39,804 bases of DNA from Actinomycetota bacterium. GTDB lineage: Bacteria; Actinomycetota; UBA4738; HRBIN12. Below, in pieces: positions 1-7,631 of this stretch. The notes below the pieces were generated by a model that saw only the letters and a program-made list of their open reading frames with translations, was not told the origin of the DNA and ran no database searches. The stretch lies in contig BPGL01000001.1 in assembly GCA_026003015.1 (NCBI GenBank), positions 966,913 through 1,006,716 on the forward strand, in the 5' to 3' direction. Every line of letters starts with the position of its first letter. Position 1 is the first letter of the stretch. A program made the position numbers and the translations under genes.

Positions 1-422
1 CCGTCGGCCTGTTCGCCTCCGACAAACCGGACGCCGGCGCGATCGACCCCTCGGCGCTCGGCCCCGACGCGCGCGAGCTGCTCGAGCGGGCCTCCCGGGC
101 CTATCGGGAGCGCTGGGGGCGCCCGATGAGCGCCGCGGCCCTCGCCGGGTTCAGCGCGGCGTGGGCGTTGTTCCACGAGGTACTGCCCCGCGCTCGGTCG
201 GCGGACCCCCTCGACGTCGCGGCCGCGGCCCGGGGGCTCGAGCTCCCCGTCGGGGCGCTCCCGAACGGCAGCGGCCTGCGCTTCGGCTCCCCCGGCACCC
301 CCGACGCCGGCGACAACCTCCGAGCGGCGAGCGTGATCTGGGAGTGGGTCCGGCCCGGCGAGCACGTCGTGGTCTGGCCGCCCCTGTTCGCCACCGCCCC
401 GGTCCGGGCGCTTCCGCCGTGA
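1..422 (+). CDS. C-terminal part of an ABC transporter substrate-binding protein, branched-chain amino-acid (LivK) type
   Basis: The frame is open from the left edge (first full codon at base 3) to a TGA at 420-422, giving 139 residues without a start, so the gene begins outside the window. The segment has the look of the last third of type I periplasmic binding proteins of the Leu/Ile/Val family: a helix with RAYRERWGRP, an AAALAGFSAAWALF helix, then LPNGSGLRFG and a closing VVVWPPLFATAP strand. Such proteins capture a small solute outside the membrane and deliver it to an ABC permease. The substrate cannot be read here, and no permease or ATPase gene lies in the window. The next gene starts inside its stop codon, so the two are probably cotranscribed. 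A regulatory sensor protein with the same fold is the alternative. Confidence 0.6.
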   Translation, partial: VGLFASDKPDAGAIDPSALGPDARELLERASRAYRERWGRPMSAAALAGFSAAWALFHEVLPRARSADPLDVAAAARGLELPVGALPNGSGLRFGSPGTPDAGDNLRAASVIWEWVRPGEHVVVWPPLFATAPVRALPP

Positions 423-1198
423 GCGCGCCGAGGTCCGCGGGCCCGAGCGGCGCGTCGGCCGGGCGGGCCCTGGCGTGGGGTCTGGCGGCGGCCGTGGCCT
501 GGGCCGGCCTGGCCTCCTGGTCGGGAGCGTGGTCCCCGCTCGCCCGCCGACCGCTGCTCGACGGCCTGGTCCCGGCCGCGGCCTACCGCTGGGTCGAGCC
601 GCCGGCCGAGCTCGCCGCGGGCAACCGGCCGCCCGCGGGCGGGACGTTCCGCGTGCCGATCCGAGACGGGACGACCCGGGCCGAGGTCGTCGTTACCGAC
701 GACGGCCAGGTGACGCTCATCGCACGAGAGGGCGTCGTACGGGGCGCCCCGGACGCCCGAGCCCTCGAGCTCACGATCACCCCCCTCGGGCCCTCGACGC
801 TCGCGCCCCTTCCGGGGGAGCTCGTCGCGTTCGGCAACGCCTACCGGGTCGAGGCGGGGCTCGCGCCCAGCGGCGCGCCGCTCGAGCGGTTCGCCGAGCG
901 CCTCGACGTGATCCTGCTGTACCCGGCGACGGCCGATCTCCACGCGACCGCCCACGAGATCCTCTGGTCGGCCGACGGTCGCGCCTGGGCGCGCCTGGCC
1001 ACCATGGACGCCCCCGCCCAACAACAGGCCCAGGCGTCGCTGGAACGCCCGGGGATCGTCGTCGTGGGCGGCACCCCGGCCCCGATCGTCGCCGCCTCCC
1101 CCGGGGCGTCCCGGCTCGCGATCGCGCTGCTCGTCGCCGCGGGGTGCCTCCTGCTCGTGGGGCTGGGCTTCCTGCTGCGGGCGCGCGGCGGCGCCTGA
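419..1198 (+). CDS. Unknown protein with N- and C-terminal membrane segments
   Basis: This 259-residue protein is unrecognised. The GTG at 419 overlaps the upstream TGA by four bases (GTGA), which fixes the start by translational coupling; a longer upstream extension in the same frame only shadows the preceding gene. A hydrophobic segment at about residues 17-38 (ALAWGLAAAVAWAG) looks like an uncleaved signal anchor. It is followed by a soluble region of about 180 residues that seems rich in beta strands. A second hydrophobic helix (LAIALLVAAGCLLLVGLG) near the C-terminus ends in RARGG. The topology suggests an extracytoplasmic domain tethered at both ends. There is no LPxTG/LAxTG signal before the last helix, so it is not an obvious substrate of the sortase at 34.6 kb. 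Coupling to a binding-protein gene hints at an envelope role, which is inference. Confidence 0.7.
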   Translation: MSAPRSAGPSGASAGRALAWGLAAAVAWAGLASWSGAWSPLARRPLLDGLVPAAAYRWVEPPAELAAGNRPPAGGTFRVPIRDGTTRAEVVVTDDGQVTLIAREGVVRGAPDARALELTITPLGPSTLAPLPGELVAFGNAYRVEAGLAPSGAPLERFAERLDVILLYPATADLHATAHEILWSADGRAWARLATMDAPAQQQAQASLERPGIVVVGGTPAPIVAASPGASRLAIALLVAAGCLLLVGLGFLLRARGGA

Positions 1199-1203
1199 GC
1201 GGA

Positions 1204-2409
1204 TCAGCCGCAGGCCGCGACGAGCAGCGGGTAGGGGTTGATCGCCGTATCGATCACCGCGTAGCCGTAGGCGCTCACGATCCAGTTCGACGGGATCACC
1301 CGCGGGTGGAACTCGAAGTGGTTGTGCGGCGTCGTCCCGCCGGCAAGGCCGGTGCTGCTCACCGTCCCGATCACGTCGCCGGCCGACACGGGGCCGAGCT
1401 TCGTGATCCGCCCCAGATGGGCGTTGTAGACGTAGCCGTAGCGGCCCTCCACGATCACCGCCGTGCCCCCGTAGATGTTCGACGCGTCGCGGGCGTAGCC
1501 GTCGAACGGGGCGTACACGGGCGTGCCCTCCGGCGCGACGATGTCGACGCCCCGGTGCGGGTGGTAGCCGCCGACGTAGCGCGGGGCCCCGAACCCGTCG
1601 CCGAACCCGCGCGGGGTTCCGACGGGGCAGACCCTGAGGATGCCGCGGTACGCGGCCGGCAGCGGGATCGGCGCGTGGCCGCCCGCCGCCTGCTGGGCCG
1701 CGAGCTCGCGCAGGTACTGCCGACGGTCCTTCGCGAGCTGGGCCGCGAGCGCCTTCGCGTCGGCGGTCCGCGCGGCGATCTGCGCGGTGAGCTCCCGTTG
1801 GCGCTCGAGGTCGGCGAGCACGGCGTCGCGCTCGGCCTGGGTGGCGGCCAGGCGCCGCTCGCGCTCGGCGCGCAGCTCCTCGAGCCTCGCCTCCTGGGCC
1901 TCGAGCTGGGCGCGCAGGTTCGCCGCCTCGTTCGCCAGCCCGGCGTCGGCCTCGGCCACCGCGTCGACGTAGACGATCCGATCGGACAGGTCCGCGAGCG
2001 AGGTGGCCCCCAGGAGCACCTCGACGCTCGAGCCGGGACCGAGGATGAAGGCCTCGCGCGCTCGGGCGCTCAGCTGCTCGATGATCGCCTCGTACCGCTC
2101 CCGCGTCTCGCGCAGCCGCTGCTGCGTATCGAGCAGCTCGGCCTCGGTCTCGGCGAGCAGCCCCTCCTGCTGTTCGACGCGAGCCGAGGCCCTCGACAGC
2201 CGGTCCTGGATCTCAGCGAGCTCCGATCGGAGCCGCCCCAGCTCGTCGAGGAGCTCGTCGGCGCGCTCGCGGGCCTCGCGGACCTCCGCCGCCGTCGGAG
2301 GGTCCTCGACGGCGGCGGCGGTCGGGACGAACCAGGCCAGCGCCACGACCGCCGACGTCACCGCCAGCGCGCGGAACGCGATGGGGAAGGCTCGTTCCGT
2401 CGTGGGCAT
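1204..2409 (-). CDS. Secreted coiled-coil M23-family metallopeptidase (EnvC/NlpD-like)
   Basis: The 401-residue protein starts with a signal peptide (basic MPTTERAF, hydrophobic core, likely cleavage after PTAAA). A Glu/Arg/Ala-rich coiled coil of roughly 200 residues follows, then an M23 peptidase domain. The zinc-site motifs are visible: HRGVDI (first His and Asp) and the HNHFEFH cluster that carries the HxH ligand, with HLGR between them. Proteins of this build cut peptidoglycan cross-links or activate other hydrolases during division. Start: ATG 2409 is chosen because the signal peptide begins there; an in-frame start at 2451 would only add 14 proline/glycine-rich residues. A GGGGG run lies about 8 bases upstream. 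The gene converges with the membrane protein ending at 1198. Confidence 0.85.
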   Translation of the reverse strand: MPTTERAFPIAFRALAVTSAVVALAWFVPTAAAVEDPPTAAEVREARERADELLDELGRLRSELAEIQDRLSRASARVEQQEGLLAETEAELLDTQQRLRETRERYEAIIEQLSARAREAFILGPGSSVEVLLGATSLADLSDRIVYVDAVAEADAGLANEAANLRAQLEAQEARLEELRAERERRLAATQAERDAVLADLERQRELTAQIAARTADAKALAAQLAKDRRQYLRELAAQQAAGGHAPIPLPAAYRGILRVCPVGTPRGFGDGFGAPRYVGGYHPHRGVDIVAPEGTPVYAPFDGYARDASNIYGGTAVIVEGRYGYVYNAHLGRITKLGPVSAGDVIGTVSSTGLAGGTTPHNHFEFHPRVIPSNWIVSAYGYAVIDTAINPYPLLVAACG

Positions 2410-2563
2410 GTGGGGCCCCCTATCCAACCCCGGTCCGGGCGGCCCTGACAACCCGACCTCGTGCCGGGGCCCCTGCGAGCCTGCCCCGGGCGGGACCGGG
2501 CTGCAAGCATCCTCGGTCGGATCGGCCGACGACCTGAGCCGACGTCGGGCGGGCCGGGAAAGC

Positions 2564-5500
2564 CTACCCGGGCCGCTCCGCCGGGGCCCCCATGGCCCTT
2601 CGGAGCAGCTCGGGCTCGGCCAGCGCCTGCCGGCGACCGCCCGCCTCGAGCAGGGCTCGAGCCCGCCGGGCGGCTTCGGGCCCGCCGGCGTCCTCGTCTC
2701 CGAACAACCGCGCGACCCACCAGACCACGCCGGCGTGGCCGCTGGACGTGGGCTGAGGACCGGCGCCGACCGCCAGCGCCTCGAGGGCGCGCTCGCGCGC
2801 CGCGGCCGGGTCGCCGCCCAGCAGCTCCACGGCGGAGGCGGCGAGCAGGAGCGCGACGCGTGAGTCGGGCTCCGCCTCGCCGAGGTGAACCGCCGGGTCC
2901 TCGAGCACGCGGCGGGCGCCCTCGAGATCCCCGCGAAGGGCCAGGGTCCGTACGAGCTCGGCCGCCGTCCACGACACGAGGGCGCGCTCCTTCAGGTCGC
3001 GACACAGCGCGAGCGCCTCCCGCAGGTCGGCCTCGGCCTCCTCCAGACGACCTGCGAGTCGATGGATCGAGCCGCGGTCGCCGAGGGCCGACGCGAGCTC
3101 CCAACGCGCGCCGAGGTCGCGGAACAGCCGCACCGACTCCTCGGCGTGCTCGAGGGCCTCGTCCAGCCGCAGCATCCGCCGCAGCGACTCCCCCACCGCC
3201 TGGTGGCCGGCGGCGATCGCGAACGGCAGACCCGCCTCCTCGGCGATCGCGAGCGCCTCCAGGCGCAGGGCGAGCGCCTCCGGCTCCTCGCCCGAGGCGG
3301 CGATCACCGAGGCGAGGCCGAGCAGGGCGCGGCTCTCGTCCGAGGCGTCCCGCGGCTCGATCGACCGGGCGACGTCGAGCGCCTCGCGGAAGAGCCGCTC
3401 GGCCTGGGCGAGCTCCCCACGCCAGTACGGTCCCCAGCCCGCCATCAGGAGCGTGCGCGTGAGCACGTGCGGATCGTCCAGCCTCCGCGCCGCCTCGAGC
3501 GCGCGCTCGAACAGCGCCGTGGCAAGGCTGTCGTCGCCGCGGACCGTGAGCATCACGTCGGCGAGGAACCGGGCCGCGTGCGCAGCGATCTCGTCGCTGG
3601 CCGGCGCCATCGCGAGCGCGCGTCGCAGCAGCTCCTCGGCGCGCTCGAACTCCCCCCGCCAGTACAGCGTCTCGCCGAGCATCGAGCAGATCCTGGCCTC
3701 GCGCACGCCCCAGGACGCCTCGGGACCCGCGAGCGCCAGCGCCCGCTCGTACAGGTCCGCGGCCGCGCCGGTGTCGGCGCGACGTCGGGCGAGATCGCCG
3801 GCGTGCACGAGCGCGTCCACCGCTCGGTCGACGAGCGAGCGGTCGTTCGGGTTCAGGTCGAGCGACGCGCGGGCGGCCTGCTCGAGATGGAAGGCGATCG
3901 TGCGCGGGTAGCGCTCGACGAGCTCGGGCGCCGACAGGGCCTCCGCGGCACGCAGGTGGAGACGCCGACGCTCACGCTTGGTGAGCGATTGGTACGCGAC
4001 GTCGCGGATCACGTCGCTGCGGAAGCGCCACACCTGCGGGTCGTCCTCGTCGCGCACGAGGAGCTCCTCGTCCTCGGCCTCGGCGAGCAGTTCATCGCGG
4101 ACGTCGGCGACGAGCTCGAGCTCCCCGCGGTCGATCCGTCCGCCCGGCCACAGAGCCGCGCGCCGCAACAGCTCCCGCGCGGCCGGTGACAGCTGGTCGA
4201 TGCGAGCCGCCACCACCGCGTGCACCGACGGCGGCAGCAGATGCACGAGCCCCGCCGGCGGATCGGCGCTGCGCCCCTCCCGTAGGAGCATCCCCGTGAT
4301 CTCGACGATGAACAGGGGGTTGCCGCCCGCGTGGGTCGCCACGCGCTCGGCCGACGCACGGTTAAGCCCGCCGGCCTCGATCGCGAGCTGGGTCGCGTGC
4401 TGCGCCGCGAGCGGCTCGACCCACAGCGTCACGGCGTCGGGGATCCCCCCCGCCCAGCTCGGCCGCTCCTCGAGGAAGCCCCACCGCGCGACGGCGAGCA
4501 CGAGCAGCGGCAGCTCCCTCACCTCGCGAGCCAGGCGTTCCAGGAGATCGTGCAGCTCCGGATGGGCCTCCTGGAGGTTGTCGAAGACCAGGACGACGGG
4601 GCAGCTCGCCGCCAGACCCGCGACGAGGGACAGGAAGGCCCGGGCGACGTCGGAGGACCGGTGCCGCTCCTCGGCCCTCGGCTCCTCGAGCCCCATCGCC
4701 AGCGCCAGCCCCCGCACGGTGGCCTCGAGCTCCTCGCCCGCGACGAGCGGCGCCACGGCGGCGCGCAGGCGCTCCCGGAGACGCTCGGGCGTCGCGCCGC
4801 GCTCCTCCGCCAGGAAGCGGTAGAGCATCTGCGCGATCGGCCAGAAGGTCAGCTCCTCGAACGGGCTCGAGCGCCCGGTGAGCACGTGTACGTCGTCGGG
4901 CAACCCCCGGAGGAACTCCTCGACGAGCCGCGTCTTGCCGATCCCCGGCTCGCCGAGCAGCGTGACGAGGTGCGCGCGTCGTCGCTCCCGCGCGCGTCGG
5001 TAGGTGTCTTCGAGCAGGGCCAGCTCCCGGCGACGATCGACGAACGGGATCTGCGTGCGGTCGGGCCGCGAGGGCGCGATCTCGACGACCGGCCACGCCG
5101 GGAGCTCCTGATCGAACCCCTTCGCCGGCACGCGGCGGACCGGGCCGAAGGTCACCTCGCCGCGCGCGAGCTCGCGCGTCGTCGCACCCACCAGGACCTC
5201 GCCGGGCTCCGCCGCCTGCTGCAACCTCGCGCCGACGTTCACCTCGGCGCCGATCACGATGTTGCGATCGGCCGCGGTGCCGACCGCGACGCGGCCGGTG
5301 TTGATCCCGACCCGGACGCGGACCGGGAGCGGCAGCGCGAGCTCGCGCGTCAGCTCCTCGGCGCGCTCCACGATCGCAAGACCTGCGCGGATCGCCCGCA
5401 CGGCGTCGTCGTCGTGAGCGACGGGGGCGCCGAACACCCCGAGCACGGCGTCGCCGATGAAGCCTTCGACCACCCCCCCGTACCAGGCCACCTCCTCGGC

Positions 5501-5722
5501 CACCATCCCGTGGAAGGCGGCGAGCACCTCCCGGAGGCGCTCGGGATCCACACGGGTCGCCAGCTCCGTCGAGCCGGCGAGGTCCGCGAACACGACCGTC
5601 ACGACCCGAAGCTCCGATGCCGCGGGCACCACGACGGGCGCGCCGCAGGTCGGGCAGAAGTTCGCCCGGTCGGGCAACGGCCGACCGCAACGAGGACAGA
5701 CGTCGTGGGGATCGGGGTTCAC
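2564..5722 (-). CDS. Zinc-ribbon / class III nucleotide cyclase-homology / AAA ATPase / TPR regulator
   Basis: A large 1052-residue regulator with a GTG start. Domains in order: a zinc ribbon (C9, C12, C23, C26); a class III cyclase-homology domain at about 38-200, with metal Asp47 (FADLAGST), Asp91 (FIGDAV), and Asn162/Arg166 in VNVGARL; an AAA-type ATPase from about 225 with Walker A GEPGIGKTRL; and a long TPR-like helical C-terminal half. This architecture is common in actinobacterial multi-domain signalling proteins. The usual substrate-selecting Lys (four before the second metal Asp) is Gly87 here, and the purine-selecting position three before the Gly of IGAEVN is Ile155. ATP/GTP cyclisation is therefore doubtful, and the domain may be a nucleotide or partner sensor. 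No DNA-binding domain was seen at the C-terminus. A TAAGCT hexamer ends six bases before the start codon. Confidence 0.88.
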   Translation of the reverse strand: MNPDPHDVCPRCGRPLPDRANFCPTCGAPVVVPAASELRVVTVVFADLAGSTELATRVDPERLREVLAAFHGMVAEEVAWYGGVVEGFIGDAVLGVFGAPVAHDDDAVRAIRAGLAIVERAEELTRELALPLPVRVRVGINTGRVAVGTAADRNIVIGAEVNVGARLQQAAEPGEVLVGATTRELARGEVTFGPVRRVPAKGFDQELPAWPVVEIAPSRPDRTQIPFVDRRRELALLEDTYRRARERRRAHLVTLLGEPGIGKTRLVEEFLRGLPDDVHVLTGRSSPFEELTFWPIAQMLYRFLAEERGATPERLRERLRAAVAPLVAGEELEATVRGLALAMGLEEPRAEERHRSSDVARAFLSLVAGLAASCPVVLVFDNLQEAHPELHDLLERLAREVRELPLLVLAVARWGFLEERPSWAGGIPDAVTLWVEPLAAQHATQLAIEAGGLNRASAERVATHAGGNPLFIVEITGMLLREGRSADPPAGLVHLLPPSVHAVVAARIDQLSPAARELLRRAALWPGGRIDRGELELVADVRDELLAEAEDEELLVRDEDDPQVWRFRSDVIRDVAYQSLTKRERRRLHLRAAEALSAPELVERYPRTIAFHLEQAARASLDLNPNDRSLVDRAVDALVHAGDLARRRADTGAAADLYERALALAGPEASWGVREARICSMLGETLYWRGEFERAEELLRRALAMAPASDEIAAHAARFLADVMLTVRGDDSLATALFERALEAARRLDDPHVLTRTLLMAGWGPYWRGELAQAERLFREALDVARSIEPRDASDESRALLGLASVIAASGEEPEALALRLEALAIAEEAGLPFAIAAGHQAVGESLRRMLRLDEALEHAEESVRLFRDLGARWELASALGDRGSIHRLAGRLEEAEADLREALALCRDLKERALVSWTAAELVRTLALRGDLEGARRVLEDPAVHLGEAEPDSRVALLLAASAVELLGGDPAAARERALEALAVGAGPQPTSSGHAGVVWWVARLFGDEDAGGPEAARRARALLEAGGRRQALAEPELLRRAMGAPAERPG

Positions 5723-5728
5723 CGGCTC

Positions 5729-5734
5729 AGCTTA
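5729..5734 (-). promoter_or_regulatory. -10 element (TAAGCT) for the cyclase-ATPase gene
   Basis: TAAGCT lies 6 nt before the GTG at 5722 with no Shine-Dalgarno sequence between. This spacing predicts a leaderless transcript. No clear -35 was seen. Confidence 0.45.
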
Positions 5735-5790
5735 CGGGGCGGGCCCCCGCCACTTGCGCCGGCCGCCGGAGCACCCGGAACGGCGCGAGC

Positions 5791-6138
5791 TCAGGGTCGG
5801 TACTCGATCAGCTGGACCGGGTTGCCGTCGGGGTCGCGGAAGGTCGCGAACCGAGCGAGCCCCGGCACCTCGCCGACGAACGCGTCGAACGCCGCACCGC
5901 GGGACTCCAGGACCCACCGGGCTCGATCGAGGTCGTCGACCCGAAGGACCACGGTACCGCTCCCGAGCGTCTGGTCCTCGGTCCCGTGCAGGGCGAGCCG
6001 GACGGGCCCGGCCTCGAACTCGGCCCATCGGTCGCCGTCGCGTCGCACGAGCGGGAACCCGACCACGTCGCGGTAGAACGCGATCGCCGCGTCGAGGTCG
6101 CGGGTCCAGTAGTAGACGTGGTCGATCGGCCCGATCAC
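5791..6138 (-). CDS. VOC-superfamily (glyoxalase/bleomycin-resistance fold) protein
   Basis: A 115-residue single VOC module with GTG start. The sequence IDHVYYWTRDLDAAIAFYRDVVGF opens the fold in the standard way and FRDPDGNPVQLIEY closes it. Possible metal ligands are His7 and the Glu of QLIEY near the C-terminus, with a further candidate in LALHGT. Family members are glyoxalases, dioxygenases, epimerases and antibiotic-binding proteins, so the reaction cannot be assigned. A methylmalonyl-CoA epimerase would fit the mutase in this window, but the protein is shorter than that family and its conserved stretches do not match well. It stands between the cyclase gene and the PH-SHOCT gene, on the same strand as both, with its own TACCAT hexamer 6 nt upstream of the start. 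Confidence 0.85.
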   Translation of the reverse strand: MIGPIDHVYYWTRDLDAAIAFYRDVVGFPLVRRDGDRWAEFEAGPVRLALHGTEDQTLGSGTVVLRVDDLDRARWVLESRGAAFDAFVGEVPGLARFATFRDPDGNPVQLIEYRP

Positions 6139-6144
6139 GACCCG

Positions 6145-6150
6145 ATGGTA
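6145..6150 (-). promoter_or_regulatory. -10 element (TACCAT) for the VOC gene
   Basis: TACCAT ends 6 nt before the GTG at 6138; no Shine-Dalgarno sequence is present. Predicted leaderless start. Confidence 0.4.
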
Positions 6151-6187
6151 GCGGCGAGGGCTCCCGGCGCCCCCAGACGGGCGGCCC

Positions 6188-6796
6188 TCAGCGCTGCCCG
6201 AGGATCCGCTGCTTCTGCGCCTGGAACTCCTCTTCGGTGAGGACGCCGCGGGCCCGCAGGTCCGCGAGACGCTCGAGCTCGGTCGCGACCGACGGGGCGG
6301 CCGGAGGGCCCTGGAACATGCGCTCCTTGTTGCGCTCTCCCACCCGGTAGATCGTGCGCTGGACCTGCTCGGGGTCGCGGATGTTCTCGAAGACCTGCCG
6401 CCCCTGCTCGGAGGCCGACTGGATCACGAGCGTGCCCGCGCCGATCAGCCGGTCGACGATCCCCTGCTCGAACCGAACGTCGTTGATCGCCTCGAGGGGG
6501 ATCTCCATCGAGCGCTTCGCGATGAACCCCTCCCGGTGGATCAACCGGTCGCTCGTCACGGCGAAGTTCGACGTGAGCCACCACACGAGCCTGCGCACGG
6601 GGTAGGCGATCAGCGCGAGGAGGCCCACGACGCCGACGACGAGATCGCCGCTGCGCCCGAGGCGCTCGTAGGCGAGCACCATCACGGCCAGGATCAGGAC
6701 CGTGGCGATCGTCGGCGCCACGAGCGCGACCCAGTGGGGCCGCAGGTCGAGCACGAGCTCCTCGCCCTCCACGAGCAAACGCCTGGGGAACGGCAT
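6188..6796 (-). CDS. Membrane protein with bacterial PH (DUF304/bPH2) and C-terminal SHOCT domains
   Basis: A 202-residue protein. MPFPRRLLVEGEELVLDLRPHW leads into two membrane helices at about 22-42 and 53-70. A bPH2-type domain follows, recognisable from SNFAVTSDRLIHREG and IPLEAINDVRFEQ. The C-terminus ends in a SHOCT motif (LADLRARGVLTEEEFQAQKQRIL). Both domains are common in Gram-positive membrane proteins of unknown biochemical role; SHOCT is thought to mediate oligomerisation. The ATG at 6796 is chosen because it begins the conserved EGEELVLDLRPHW region; upstream in-frame starts run back into the biotin ligase gene. It follows that ligase gene by 10 bases on the same strand and is probably cotranscribed, although there is no obvious functional link. 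Confidence 0.85.
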   Translation of the reverse strand: MPFPRRLLVEGEELVLDLRPHWVALVAPTIATVLILAVMVLAYERLGRSGDLVVGVVGLLALIAYPVRRLVWWLTSNFAVTSDRLIHREGFIAKRSMEIPLEAINDVRFEQGIVDRLIGAGTLVIQSASEQGRQVFENIRDPEQVQRTIYRVGERNKERMFQGPPAAPSVATELERLADLRARGVLTEEEFQAQKQRILGQR

Positions 6797-6806
6797 GACG
6801 CCGACG

Positions 6807-7586
6807 TTAGCGCCCGCGCTCGGGACGGGCAACCGCACGCAGGTGCCGAACATCCCCGAACGCCACCGTGCGTTCCCCGTGGTCGGTCGACAGCACGAGC
6901 CCACCGAACCCGTCCACCGCGACCGCACGCCCGACGACCACCGCTCCGTCGGTGGTCGTGGCTTCGACGAGCTCCCCGATCGTCGAGGCTACCGGCAACC
7001 ACGCCGAGCGCACGCGGGCGTCCAGCGGGACCTCCGTCGCCTCGACGATCCGGTGCAGCTCGGTCACGAACGCGACGACGAGCGCGCGCGGGTCCACCTC
7101 ACCGAGCGCCCCCGCGCCCTCGATCCCCGGGGGGGCGTCGACGTTCACGCCGACCCCGATCACCACCCAGACCACCCGGCCGCCGTGGATCCGGGAGGTC
7201 GCGAGGACCCCCCCGACCTTGCGTCCGTCGAGCAGCAGGTCGTTCGGCCACTTGCACGCGACCTGGCGGCCCGTCGTGGACCGGATCGCCCTGGCCATCG
7301 CCGCGCCGCCGGCCAGCGCCAGCAGGCCCACCCGGTTCGGCGCGACCTCGGGGCGGAGCACCACCGATAGCAGCACCGCGCGGCCCGGCACGTCGACCCA
7401 CCTGCGATCGAGCCGGCCGCGGCCGGCGGTCTGGTGCGCGGCCGCCACGAGGGACCACGCCGGCGTTCCCGCCTCGGCCATCGCCGCCGCCGTCTCGTTC
7501 GTCGACCCGGTAACCTCGTCGGCGCGCACGGAGGCCGACTCGTGGATCGCGGCGAGCGCCGCGAGCAGGTCGTCTCGGGTCAGCAC
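6807..7586 (-). CDS. birA: Biotin--[acetyl-/propionyl-CoA carboxylase] ligase, monofunctional
   Basis: A 259-residue biotin protein ligase that activates biotin with ATP and attaches it to the BCCP lysine. Catalytic-domain motifs are clear: GSTNETA, the adenylate-binding GRGRLDRRW, and KWPNDLLLDGRKVGGVL, followed by the small C-terminal SH3-like domain. The N-terminal DNA-binding domain of E. coli BirA is absent, so it should not act as a repressor. The start is the GTG at 7586, preceded by AAGGAGG at seven bases, one of the best ribosome-binding sites in the window; a longer open frame upstream is shadow of the carboxylase gene. It is transcribed divergently, 45 bp away, from the gene for its likely substrate. 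Confidence 0.93.
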   Translation of the reverse strand: MLTRDDLLAALAAIHESASVRADEVTGSTNETAAAMAEAGTPAWSLVAAAHQTAGRGRLDRRWVDVPGRAVLLSVVLRPEVAPNRVGLLALAGGAAMARAIRSTTGRQVACKWPNDLLLDGRKVGGVLATSRIHGGRVVWVVIGVGVNVDAPPGIEGAGALGEVDPRALVVAFVTELHRIVEATEVPLDARVRSAWLPVASTIGELVEATTTDGAVVVGRAVAVDGFGGLVLSTDHGERTVAFGDVRHLRAVARPERGR

Positions 7587-7631
7587 GGACCGGCCTCCTT
7601 CGGATCGACGGATCGAGGGCACGATACGCGG

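Noticed and set aside
475..2448. 657-codon plus-strand frame overlapping the first membrane protein and the M23 peptidase.
   Set aside because: The Arg/Pro/Gly-rich translation is typical of out-of-frame reading; the opposite-strand peptidase has a signal peptide and catalytic motifs.
5791..6138. VOC protein as methylmalonyl-CoA epimerase.
   Set aside because: It is too short, the conserved blocks do not match that family, and it lies 4 kb from the mutase on an unrelated transcript.
6804..6809. TAACGT hexamer 7 nt before the PH-SHOCT start as another leaderless promoter.
   Set aside because: It overlaps the birA stop codon in a 10-bp same-strand gap, so operon readthrough is more likely; not counted in the leaderless list.
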